Origin: Microcoleus sp. FACHB-68
Lineage (GTDB): Bacteria; Cyanobacteriota; Cyanobacteriia; Cyanobacteriales; Oscillatoriaceae
Length of the DNA stretch: 64,000 nucleotides
NCBI RefSeq assembly: GCF_014695715.1
Contig: NZ_JACJOT010000008.1
Coordinates: forward strand, 1-64,000
Direction of reading: 5' to 3'
The notes below the pieces were generated by a model. It saw nothing but the letters and a program-made list of their open reading frames with translations. It searched no databases and had not been told where the DNA came from. The position numbers and the translations under genes were made by a program. This document shows, in pieces, positions 26,535 through 34,799 of the stretch. Position 1 is the stretch's first letter. Each line of letters begins with the position of its first letter.

Positions 26535-26718
26535 AATTAAAAATCAGTCAAGCAAAAAAGCCGGTTTTCAATAAACCTCTCGTAGAATTCAAAAATCCTG
26601 AATCTGTGATTTGGATTAAAAACTCCGACTTTTGCAACAAGTCTAACAGGTTTCTTTCAGTGAAAAAATCTCCTGATCCCCGCGCTGCCGGCTCAACTTC
26701 TCACTTGAATAAAAACAT

Positions 26719-27903
26719 TTAATCCAACACCTTCTGCAACACCTCAGCCAAATATTCATACTGCTCTAGGGAATTATAAATCTGTGCTGAAATGCGAATC
26801 AGCCGGTGAGGAGCAGCCGGCCAAGGAATCACCGGCACCTCTAACCCAAACTGGTCAAACAACGTATCGTGCAACGCTAGATAGTTGCCGTCAGACACCG
26901 GCAGCGCCGCCATCGACCCGATCATTTCATCCGGACAGGGTGCCGGTATCCCCAAGCGTTCTAGGAGTATCTGCCGCGCCGCTAGCACCAGGGTTTTATT
27001 TTTTGCCATTAATTCCGGCCAACCGCCGTCTAGCAGCGAACCCATGAACGCAATCGCCACCGGCACGCATAGGGACGCCGTTGGATCATCGGTTCCCATC
27101 CAATCAAATTCGAGCTGGAAGCGGGAACGATCCTGGCGCGGTGAGTTGGCACCGTGGCTGATAGTCAGTGGGCGAATTCCTTGCTGCCGGTCGGATCGCA
27201 CATACAGAAATGCCGCCCCTTTAGGCGCACACAGCCATTTATGACAGTTGCCGGTGTAATAAGCCGCCCCAATTTCGCGTAAATTGAGCGGCAGCATCCC
27301 CGGCGCATGAGAACCATCGACCAGCGTATCCACGCCGACTTCTGCCAGCCGGCGGACTATTTCCTGAATTGGGAAAATCAAAGCAGTTTGACTGCTGACA
27401 TGATCCAGCAGCGCCAGCCGGGTTTTGGGTGAAACGCGCTCTAACACCGCTTCAACCACCTGTGCCGGTGATTCGATGGGAAACGGCACTGGCGCGACCA
27501 CAATGCGCGCACCAGCACGCTCTGCGATAAAATTCAGGGCGTTACGGCAAGCGTTGTATTCATGATCTGTCGTGAGCAGCTCATCCCCAGGCTCAAAATG
27601 CAACGAACGCAGCACCGCATTGACGCCGGTTGTCGCATTGGGGATAAACGCCAACTCATCAGTGCCGGCACCCACAAAGTTTGCCAGCCGGTTGCGGGCT
27701 TCATCCAACAACGGTTCCAACTCCCGGACAAAAAACCGTACCGGCTCTCGTTCCAGTTGCTCCCGCAGCTGTTGTTGAGCAGCCAGCACGCTTTTGGGAC
27801 AAGCTCCGAATGAACCGTGATTGAGATAAGTCACCGCCGCGTCAAGCGACCATAACTTAGCCCAACTAGATGGCTCACATGGCAAATTTGCAGATTGGGA
27901 CAT
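26719..27903 (-). CDS. PLP-dependent aminotransferase class V, isopenicillin-N-epimerase-like
   Basis: 394 residues counted from the ATG at 27903; a TTG at 27921 is possible. The fold is that of NifS-like class V PLP enzymes: YLNHGSFGACP near the N-terminus, PNATTGVNAVLRS, DHEYNACRNA, VDGSHAPGML (PLP aspartate) and TGNCHKWLCAPKG (Schiff-base lysine). This subgroup is annotated as isopenicillin N epimerase-like or cysteine-desulfurase-like. No beta-lactam genes are nearby, so the true reaction is unknown; it may be a cysteine lyase or desulfurase. It is separated from tRNA-Asn by a short AT-rich spacer with ATCTAAAAT-type repeats. Confidence 0.88.
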   Translation of the reverse strand: MSQSANLPCEPSSWAKLWSLDAAVTYLNHGSFGACPKSVLAAQQQLREQLEREPVRFFVRELEPLLDEARNRLANFVGAGTDELAFIPNATTGVNAVLRSLHFEPGDELLTTDHEYNACRNALNFIAERAGARIVVAPVPFPIESPAQVVEAVLERVSPKTRLALLDHVSSQTALIFPIQEIVRRLAEVGVDTLVDGSHAPGMLPLNLREIGAAYYTGNCHKWLCAPKGAAFLYVRSDRQQGIRPLTISHGANSPRQDRSRFQLEFDWMGTDDPTASLCVPVAIAFMGSLLDGGWPELMAKNKTLVLAARQILLERLGIPAPCPDEMIGSMAALPVSDGNYLALHDTLFDQFGLEVPVIPWPAAPHRLIRISAQIYNSLEQYEYLAEVLQKVLD

Positions 27904-27992
27904 GAATTGATCAAATTTCAAATCTTAGGCTCCAGATTTTAGATTAAGTGTTAAATCTAAAATTCTCGCATCTAAAATCCAAAATTTTTTAA

Positions 27993-28064
27993 CTCCCCGG
28001 GCCGGATTCGAACCAGCGACCAATCGGTTAACAGCCGACCGCTCTACCACTGAGCTACCGAGGA
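27993..28064 (-). tRNA. trnN: tRNA-Asn (anticodon GTT)
   Basis: The 72-nt minus-strand sequence begins TCCTCGGTAGCTCAG and ends CCCGGGGAG. It folds into a full cloverleaf with acceptor pairs TCCTCGG/CCGGGGA (one G.T), discriminator G, anticodon loop CTGTTAA with anticodon GTT, and T-loop GTTCGAATC. The 3' CCA is not encoded. It lies between two minus-strand genes. Confidence 0.97.
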
Positions 28065-28153
28065 ACGCGTTTTTTATAATAACGATACTTTAGGGGATTT
28101 GGCAAGTACCTTTATCAACTTTTTTTTGGGGGAGGTCGTGAGCAGTGTTTGGA

Positions 28154-28705
28154 TCACGGTCGCCGGCCCATCCGCAGCTGCGCTAAACGCTGCTGAGCTA
28201 TAGGGTCTAAAGAACTTGCTAACAGACGACGAGCCGAAGGCTTCGAGGATTGCTGTTTGCGTCGCACTTGATTGCCTATCGCTTCAATATCATACGCTAG
28301 TTGTTGCGCTGACATCCATTCTGCCCCATAACCGACAACGGTGAGTTGCTGTGCCCGGTCTGATGTGGCCACAATCACCCGCTGTTTTAACTTAGTAAAT
28401 TCGTGGCGACAGTTGGCACAGATTTTTTCAATGTAGGTATCTGCAGTTTGCCCAAAGCCGGTGTAGTGGACTGATACGTGGCGCGTAATTTCTTCACGAG
28501 TGCTGCCCGTGTCTTGATATTGCGCGTCGAACACAAGGCGCGTCTCAAATCCCTGGAAGGCGCTGTAATTGACTAAAGCTTCAATTAATTCCCTCCGTGC
28601 TGACTCCATGCCATCATGATCGCGTGTCTTTGTCAGGTCGGGCCAAATACCAATGATGTTGTAGCCGTCCACGAGCAGGACTGTCGGCAGTGATGGGGGT
28701 GCCAT
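28154..28705 (-). CDS. NYN-domain ribonuclease, YacP/Rae1-like
   Basis: 183 residues. The sequence starts TVLLVDGYNIIGIWPDL, the signature of the YacP group of NYN (PIN-like) nucleases, and continues with RLVFDAQYQ, ADTYIEKIC and IVATSDRAQQ, which place the acidic active-site residues. Its Bacillus relative Rae1 is a ribosome-associated mRNA endonuclease. A basic C-terminal tail (QVRRKQQSSKPSARR) may bind RNA. It stands alone, downstream of the heptamer array, and its stop lies 89 bp from the tRNA-Asn gene on the same strand. Confidence 0.9.
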   Translation of the reverse strand: MAPPSLPTVLLVDGYNIIGIWPDLTKTRDHDGMESARRELIEALVNYSAFQGFETRLVFDAQYQDTGSTREEITRHVSVHYTGFGQTADTYIEKICANCRHEFTKLKQRVIVATSDRAQQLTVVGYGAEWMSAQQLAYDIEAIGNQVRRKQQSSKPSARRLLASSLDPIAQQRLAQLRMGRRP

Positions 28706-28782
28706 TTTTTTAAAGGTGCAATTTTTTAGGTGGGCATATTTACCTTTTTTTTATATCCTAATCTTGAATTTTTTGCTAAGAG

Positions 28783-28873
28783 GGGCATTGGGCATGGGGC
28801 ATGGGGCATTGGGCATTGGGCATGGGGCATTGGGCATTGGGCATGGGGCATTGGGCATGGGGCATTGGGCATG
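28783..28873. repeat. Heptamer tandem array, 13 copies of GGGCAT(T/G)
   Basis: Thirteen uninterrupted 7-bp units, differing only at the last base in the order T G G T T G T T G T G T G. There is no slippage or interior change across 91 bp. It lies between the starts of the NYN gene and the end of the WD40 gene. Open frames across it are products of the repeat and are not genes. It resembles STRR repeats of filamentous cyanobacteria. Confidence 0.97.
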
Positions 28874-28906
28874 GGGGTATTCTCCTACTTGGCTTTTAGC
28901 AATCCT

Positions 28907-30403
28907 TTAATCCCTCCAGCCGGGATTTTGGTGACGTAGTAAACTCAGCTCTAGACTTTGGCCGTTCGGGTTGGGGGCGACGTTAATAATTGGGTCTGAA
29001 TGACCTGTGAGGGTGGATTTCAATTCCCCAGTTTGCACGTCCCACAGTTTTATCGTTTTTTCTGTACTGCCGGTGGCAAGGGTTTGACCATCGGGACTGA
29101 TGGCAATGGCTCTGACTGTGCCTGAATGCCCTGGAAGAGTGCTTTTTAGTTCGCCGGTGTCTAGATGCCAGATGTCAATTGTTCCGTCTTGGGAGCCACT
29201 GACAAGGGTTTGATCGTCGGGACTAATTGCGATGGAAACGACTGGATCTGTCCGCACCGGCAATATTCGCAGCACTTCGCCGGTGTCTAATGACCATACT
29301 TTCAGTGTTTTGTCAATACTGCCGGTGGCGAGGATCTTGCGATCATAACTAATGGCTATCGGTCTGACTGTGCCGGCGTGTGCTGCTATCCGGCGCTGTA
29401 GTTTGCCGGTTTCTAAATCCCAAATTTTTAGTGATCCGTCGTAACCGCCACTAATTAGGATTTGTCGGTCTGCACTGATAGTAATGGAACTCACGCCGCT
29501 ACTATGGCCGGCAAGGGAATGACGCAGTGATCCGGTTCCTGCATGACATTGATAAAGCTTTTTGTCTGTGCTGCCACTGGCGAGGATTTGCCCGCCTCCG
29601 CCGGTAGCGATGGGATAAAATGACCAAGACTGCCCTGATAGCGCTGCTTGCAATTCTTTGTTATTCAACTGCCACAGCTTAACGCTGCCGTCATAATTGC
29701 TACTGGCAAGGATTTCTCCATCTGCGCTAATTGCAAAGGGATAGACATAGTTGGAACTGCCGGTGAGAATATGTAACCCGTCACTGAAGCTTGATTCTGT
29801 TTTGAAAGATTCTAGATAGCTGCGTAAGCCTCCTGCATAAAGCAGGTCTGCGATTCCCAGGTTGACTTGCCCCTGACGAATTGCAATGGTATTGGTGGGG
29901 GCAAAACCGGCCACAATGGCGTGATAGATTTGCCGGTCTGCACTGACTTCTTCTTGAAGCAAAATGCAGACTATGGCAACATTTTGCTTAACTTCTTCAA
30001 CAGAGATAGACCACCGAACAGAATCCATGTTGCCGTATTCTGTTTTGACCTGAATGCCAAGGTTTGAGTCAAAAAGTAAAGTAAAATCGACAGAATCTTG
30101 CGTTTTTCGGCGTCTTAGCGGATCTATTTCCACTGCCAAACTTTCTAAATAGGTGGCGATCACTGCTTGACCCAACTTTTGTTTTAAAAAGCTAGGTATT
30201 ATATCACTAGCTGGAGAGTGTTGCTCGATATTTACGGCTGTCTGCCGGCAAAAGTCTCGAATTTTTGTCAACTTCTCACCTGAGAGAACCATCAATTCAC
30301 TGTGGCAACCTCTGGTTTGAGAGTGCAGCAGATTTGCCGCATCTGACTTCAGCCTTTTAATAAAATCAGCTTGTTGAAATTTCAGGGGAGTTGTCCAGTC
30401 CAT
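28907..30403 (-). CDS. WD40 repeat protein with possible nuclease-fold N-terminal domain
   Basis: 498 residues. Residues 205-485 hold about seven WD40 repeats (GHSGTVRAIAISPDGQTLATGS and WD-type ends such as IKLWDVQTGEL), which would form a beta-propeller for protein binding. Residues 1-200 are different: E87, D106 in SVDFTLL, and Q118-V-K120 in GIQVKTEY look like the E...D...(E/Q)xK core of restriction-endonuclease-fold proteins. That resemblance is by eye only. The ATG at 30403 is clear. A relic of another WD40 gene lies just upstream (30678-30788). Confidence 0.82.
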   Translation of the reverse strand: MDWTTPLKFQQADFIKRLKSDAANLLHSQTRGCHSELMVLSGEKLTKIRDFCRQTAVNIEQHSPASDIIPSFLKQKLGQAVIATYLESLAVEIDPLRRRKTQDSVDFTLLFDSNLGIQVKTEYGNMDSVRWSISVEEVKQNVAIVCILLQEEVSADRQIYHAIVAGFAPTNTIAIRQGQVNLGIADLLYAGGLRSYLESFKTESSFSDGLHILTGSSNYVYPFAISADGEILASSNYDGSVKLWQLNNKELQAALSGQSWSFYPIATGGGGQILASGSTDKKLYQCHAGTGSLRHSLAGHSSGVSSITISADRQILISGGYDGSLKIWDLETGKLQRRIAAHAGTVRPIAISYDRKILATGSIDKTLKVWSLDTGEVLRILPVRTDPVVSIAISPDDQTLVSGSQDGTIDIWHLDTGELKSTLPGHSGTVRAIAISPDGQTLATGSTEKTIKLWDVQTGELKSTLTGHSDPIINVAPNPNGQSLELSLLRHQNPGWRD

Positions 30404-31601
30404 GTCCAGCTTCTATGAATCTCCCATGATTCTACCTAGCTAGAAGCGAATCAGCGCAGCTCGTTTCCAGCGAAAGTGCTGAATTCTGGGCTTTCCCACT
30501 GCTCTGATATCTTACAACTTTCTCAATTATAGGCAGCTTCCCACCTTCTTCAGCCAAGATGGGTTTAGGAACCGATCGCTACAAAAAATTATCAATTTAC
30601 GAGATCCAGTGGTGACATTTTGCCGGCACCATAGTCCCATCAAAATTGCCGGCTAGAACCCAAGAGAACACGTTCCGTCACATTTCCCAAATGTTAATTG
30701 TTGTGTCACGGCTGCCGGTGGCTAAAGTTTCTCCATTTCGACTAAAAGCGACCGACAACACCTCTTGAGAATGACCGGCGATTATTTGTCAGTATTTGGT
30801 TGCAATTTCTGCGACTGAGACAACTTGAAAATATTCTGAGTCTTCTTTTTATTTTTTAGACATGAATTTCTGTTGCTTTAATCGCTCTCATATTTATTTT
30901 GCCGGCTCGATACTAACGATGCCCTCATGCTAACGGGTTCACCCAACCCGGTGAGGTATTCTTGCGCCTGCTGCGAAATTTAGCCGGCTATTTTAGGTGT
31001 CTGCGATCACGATCACAAAATAAATAAGAAAATTTAAACCCTTGTATGAGAAGGTTTCCAGCTTATGTAAAGAAATGTAACAGAGTTTTTATTAAAATAT
31101 ATTGCACTCTCTTGATTTACTTGTTAGGGTGTGCATAAGGCTGATTCTGGTAGATACTTGTATCGAGGAGATGTGCCATTTATGCTCTACATCAATCCTG
31201 TCCATTTAGTAAGGAATTGATTCCTGGTATGACTGAAAGATGTTTCTCCAAATGCTCTGCTTCAACGTTCTTCAAGAACGTCAGAGAAATATCTTGATAG
31301 CTTAAAAAACGCTGGAGGATACTCTATGCCGTTACTACATCAAATCCTTTGCGTTTTGCCGGCTCAACCCAGGCTTTCCTAAAGTATTCCTGATCACAAT
31401 TTCTCAGATTCGTCTAGATAAATCCGGTTCTACTGTGAGTTTCTGGGAAATATCAGGTTTTGAAAGGTTTAGTTTCACGAATCATGCAATGAGTTGTCAG
31501 TGTTTGTGTCTTTGATTGCTCAGGGTTGTGGATACAAAATTTTGACCCAAAGCAAATGTGAAAAGTACAGCAGTGACTGCTCAACTCTGGAGGTTTTAAT
31601 T
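30404..31601. other. Intergenic region, about 1.2 kb, with WD40 relic
   Basis: Apart from the WD40 relic at 30678-30788, no gene or RNA is apparent. The stretch 30830-31480 is non-coding in all frames by my reading. A ribosome-binding site for the next gene is at 31589-31593 (GGAGG). Confidence 0.5.
30678..30788 (-). pseudogene. Relic of a WD40 repeat protein C-terminus
   Basis: On the minus strand, 36 codons between two stops read IIAGHSQEVLSVAFSRNG and then ETLATGSRDTTINIWEM before a TGA stop, which is a perfect single WD40 repeat of the kind that ends such proteins. No start codon or further repeats are found upstream in any frame. It is the remnant of a mostly deleted WD40 gene next to the intact one at 28907-30403. 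Confidence 0.8.
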
Positions 31602-32426
31602 ATGAACGTTCAAGGAAAAACAGCTCTAATTACAGGCGCTTCCCGTGGAATTGGGCGAGAGATCGCTCTAGAAATGGCACAACAAGGAGCGAAGCGGTTG
31701 TTATTAGTAGCGCGGGATCACGAACGATTGGCTGAAGTTGCCGCTGAAATTGAAGCACTAGGCGCAGAAGCGATTATTTTGGCTTTGGATTTAGCGCAGC
31801 CGGTGGAGGTGAATATTGCCATTGCCCAGGCTTGGCGAAATCACGGCCCTATTCAACTTTTAGTGAATTGTGCCGGTGTCGCCCATCAAGCGCCTTTCTT
31901 GAAAACTAAATTGCCAAATGTGCAGCAAGAAATTGCCATTAATTTAATGGGAATGTATACGATGACGCGCTTGGTTGCGCGGCGGATGGCAACCCAACGG
32001 GAAGGCACCATTGTCAATGTTTCGAGTTTGATGGGTAAGGTGGCAGCACCGACGATGACGACTTATTCTGCGACAAAGTTTGCAATTTTAGGGTTTACGC
32101 AAGCGTTGCGTGGCGAGTTAGCGCAATACAATATCCGGGTAATCGCTTTGTTACCTTCTTTAACGGATACGGATATGGCGCGAGATTTGCATTGGTTTCG
32201 CTGGGTAGTGCCAACAACACCCAAAAAGGTAGCGCAAGCATTGATCACCGGCTTGCGAAAGAATTCCCCCGAAATTTTAGTTGGTTGGCAAAGTCATTTA
32301 GCTGTCTTGGGCAATCGCATCGCGCCTTGGTTTTTGGAAAGGGTTTTATTGATGGCTGCACCGCTGTCTAGAGATAGCCGAAAGCGCTATCACAAACTTC
32401 GAGAGGCTGACGCGATTTCACGTTAG
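31602..32426 (+). CDS. Short-chain dehydrogenase/reductase
   Basis: 274 residues, a classical SDR. It has the NAD(P)-binding TGASRGIG motif close to the N-terminus, LVNCAG, NVSSLMGK with the catalytic serine and YSATK with the catalytic tyrosine and lysine. NADPH preference is plausible from the arginine after the glycine motif. The frame extends upstream to 31494, but GGAGG at 31589-31593 and family homology favour the ATG at 31602. The substrate is unknown. C-terminal residues (about 235-255) are hydrophobic and might contact membrane lipids. Confidence 0.92.
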   Translation: MNVQGKTALITGASRGIGREIALEMAQQGAKRLLLVARDHERLAEVAAEIEALGAEAIILALDLAQPVEVNIAIAQAWRNHGPIQLLVNCAGVAHQAPFLKTKLPNVQQEIAINLMGMYTMTRLVARRMATQREGTIVNVSSLMGKVAAPTMTTYSATKFAILGFTQALRGELAQYNIRVIALLPSLTDTDMARDLHWFRWVVPTTPKKVAQALITGLRKNSPEILVGWQSHLAVLGNRIAPWFLERVLLMAAPLSRDSRKRYHKLREADAISR

Positions 32427-32653
32427 AATCGTTTAATAAATAGGGAGCGTGGAGGCGGTTGAGCGTTGCTTATTGCTTTTCCACCTCCCTATTATTAGAT
32501 GTTGGATGAATTTTTAGAGCCGGCACTGCCGGTCGTTACAAAAACTGTTAATCGAGCCGAGCGAACTTGAATGAGTTTAATCAATCTAGGATAAGGAGAC
32601 TTTCCTCTTCAGATTTGAAGTTAAGATAAATTGCGGATAAGGAGATTTTAACA

Positions 32654-33100
32654 GTGAGTCAGAATCGTCAAATCTTGGATGATATTGCTAAATTCGCTCA
32701 GGAAATTGTCAATGCTGAAACAGCCGTCGTAGCGCTGGCGGAGTCTGGGGGAGAAGTTGTTTATTATGCGGCGGCGGCAGGTAAACACGCTGAGGCGATT
32801 GTAGATAAAAAAAATACTTCGGCAAATTCTGGTTTGTGCGGCGTTGCGTTTCAGGGACGGGTGCCGGTTTTAGTTTGCCAAACTGAAGGGGATAGCCGAG
32901 TTCGTCAGGATCATGCTAAAGCGATGGGGATTAAAACTGCTTTGGCCGTGCCGGTTATTTATGAAGATAAACTTTTGGGTGCGCTGATGGCTTTAAACCG
33001 CACAGATGGCAGTGCATTTGATGAGGAAGCCGAGAAGGTTTTAGCCGGCTACGCTGCTGAAGTGGCTCCTGTTATTTTGCAATTTTGCATTATTAGTTGA
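32654..33100 (+). CDS. Small GAF-domain protein
   Basis: 148 residues forming a single GAF domain: ILDDIAKFAQEIVNAETAVVAL, SGLCGVAFQGRVPVLV, VRQDHAKAMGIKTALAVPVIYEDKLLGAL. It starts with GTG at 32654, supported by AAGGAG at 32638-32643. Stand-alone GAF proteins of this kind may bind a small ligand or act as free methionine-sulfoxide reductase relatives; a single cysteine in SGLCG and another near QTEG do not settle this. It ends in an intrinsic terminator. Confidence 0.85.
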   Translation: MSQNRQILDDIAKFAQEIVNAETAVVALAESGGEVVYYAAAAGKHAEAIVDKKNTSANSGLCGVAFQGRVPVLVCQTEGDSRVRQDHAKAMGIKTALAVPVIYEDKLLGALMALNRTDGSAFDEEAEKVLAGYAAEVAPVILQFCIIS

Positions 33101-33164
33101 AAATAGGATGCCGACGGCTATTTTACTGGATAAAAAGTCTTTGCAGGAGAAGCCGGCATAAACC

Positions 33165-33205
33165 AGAGCGACCGTAATTGCTCGCACATTTACAGTCGCT
33201 CTTTT
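33165..33205 (+). terminator. Rho-independent terminator after the GAF gene
   Basis: AGAGCGAC (33165-33172) and GTCGCTCT (33195-33202) are perfect 8-bp arms with a 22-nt loop, followed by TTT. It lies between the convergent GAF and UbiD genes; the T-run favours rightward transcription. Confidence 0.7.
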
Positions 33206-33225
33206 ACCGCTTTCTTAACGTTTCC

Positions 33226-34734
33226 TTATCTCACGTCATAACCAAACAAATTCGGATTAACTTCATCTAACTTTAAATCCGCTAAACCATACTCAGCCCA
33301 ACGACGCTCAACCATCGCCGCTACATCCGGATCAGACTCTAAAGGTTCGCCCCATTCATGCTGGGTTTCCGGCGGAATCTTTGTTGTTGCATCAATTCCC
33401 ATCCGTCCTCCCAATCCAATCTTTTCACTCGCAAAATCCAATGTGTCAAATGGTGTCTCTGGCAGAATAAAAACATCTCGCACCGGGTCAACTTTTGAAC
33501 TAATTGCCCACACCACTTGACGCGGATCACGAATGTTGATATCTTTATCGACAACAATCACAAACTTCGTGTAAGTAAATTGCGGTAGAGCACTCCAAAA
33601 CGCCAAAGCTGCCCGCCGCGCTTGACCCGGATACGCCTTATCAATGGAAATAATTGCGGCTTTATAACTGAGCGCTTCCATTGGTAGGAAAAAGTCAACA
33701 ATTTCTGACACTTGCTGCCGCAAAATAGGCGTGTAAATTCGATTTAGCGCAATTGCCATCATCGCCTCTTCTTTCGGTGGACGCCCGCTAAATGTCGTTA
33801 GATAAATCGGATCTTTGCGATGCGTCATGCAGTGGAAGTGAATCACCGGCGAATCTTCTACGCCGCCGTAATATCCCATGTGATCGCCAAAAGGCCCATC
33901 CGGCAGCACCTCCCCAGGCGTAATCGTTCCTTCTAAGACAAATTCTGAGTCCGCCGGCACCTCCAAATCCACCGTCTTACACTTCGCCAGATTCACCCCA
34001 GAACCGCCGTAAAGCCCCGCAAACAGCCATTCTGAGAGGTCTACCGGAATCGGAGTTGCAGCCGCCATGATAATCATCGGGTCAACACCGAGGGCAATCG
34101 CCACCTCCAACTTCTTCCCCTGTTCCGCCGCTTTCCGTAAATGTCGCGCCCCACCCCGAACCGACAGCCAGTGTACCGTCATCGTATTGCGAGATTGCAA
34201 CTGTAGCCGGTAAACCCCGACATTCGGCGTTCCTGTCTCGCAATCTTTAGTAATCACGAGTCCTAAAGTGACAATTTTGCCGGCATCCCCCATATAAGGG
34301 CGAATCATCGGGATTTTCGTCAAATCTACAGCTTCCCCTTCAAGCACCACCTGATGACACGGCGGGAAAAAATCGCGTCCCGGTTTCGCCTTGAGTACAT
34401 CAAATAACACCTTGCCAAACTCTACCGCCTGGGAAATTTTCTTCGGCGGTTTCGGCTGCTGTAGCATCGCCAGCTTCTTGCCCAATTCCTCCAATTCTGC
34501 CGGTTTTTCCATATTCATCGCCCAGCAAACCCGTTCCTCGGTTCCCAGCAGGTTGATCGCCACCGGATACGCTGCGCCTTTGACATTCTCAAACAGCAGC
34601 GCCGGCCCGCCTGCTTGCAACATCCGGTTAGAAATCTCTGCAATTTCCAAATTAGGGTCAACTAAGGCATTAATCCGCCGTAGTTGTCCCCGTTCTTCTA
34701 AAATTTTGATAAACCCGCGCAAATCTCTCGCCAT
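33226..34734 (-). CDS. UbiD family decarboxylase
   Basis: 502 residues from the ATG at 34734 (MARDLRGFIKILEERGQL); the open frame reaches 34782. UbiD enzymes use prenylated FMN to decarboxylate aromatic or unsaturated acids. Family landmarks include LLFENVKGA, the metal/cofactor region NVGVYRLQLQSRNTMTVHW, the E-rich PDGPFGDHMGYYGG and VDKDINIRDPRQVVWA. Cyanobacterial members are linked to plastoquinone ring synthesis. The UbiX flavin prenyltransferase that makes the cofactor is not in this window. Its start lies 65 bp from the divergent NYN-LOTUS gene. Confidence 0.93.
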   Translation of the reverse strand: MARDLRGFIKILEERGQLRRINALVDPNLEIAEISNRMLQAGGPALLFENVKGAAYPVAINLLGTEERVCWAMNMEKPAELEELGKKLAMLQQPKPPKKISQAVEFGKVLFDVLKAKPGRDFFPPCHQVVLEGEAVDLTKIPMIRPYMGDAGKIVTLGLVITKDCETGTPNVGVYRLQLQSRNTMTVHWLSVRGGARHLRKAAEQGKKLEVAIALGVDPMIIMAAATPIPVDLSEWLFAGLYGGSGVNLAKCKTVDLEVPADSEFVLEGTITPGEVLPDGPFGDHMGYYGGVEDSPVIHFHCMTHRKDPIYLTTFSGRPPKEEAMMAIALNRIYTPILRQQVSEIVDFFLPMEALSYKAAIISIDKAYPGQARRAALAFWSALPQFTYTKFVIVVDKDINIRDPRQVVWAISSKVDPVRDVFILPETPFDTLDFASEKIGLGGRMGIDATTKIPPETQHEWGEPLESDPDVAAMVERRWAEYGLADLKLDEVNPNLFGYDVR

Positions 34735-34799
34735 GATTAAGATGTGTAAATCTCCGTCTCTTATTATGGGGTGAGACTCCACTCCATGTTGTAATAGCT

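Noticed and set aside
28716-28939. Open frames of 64-69 codons across the heptamer array
   Set aside because: They are read-through of GGGCAT(T/G) units, give periodic low-complexity peptides and lack any start signal.
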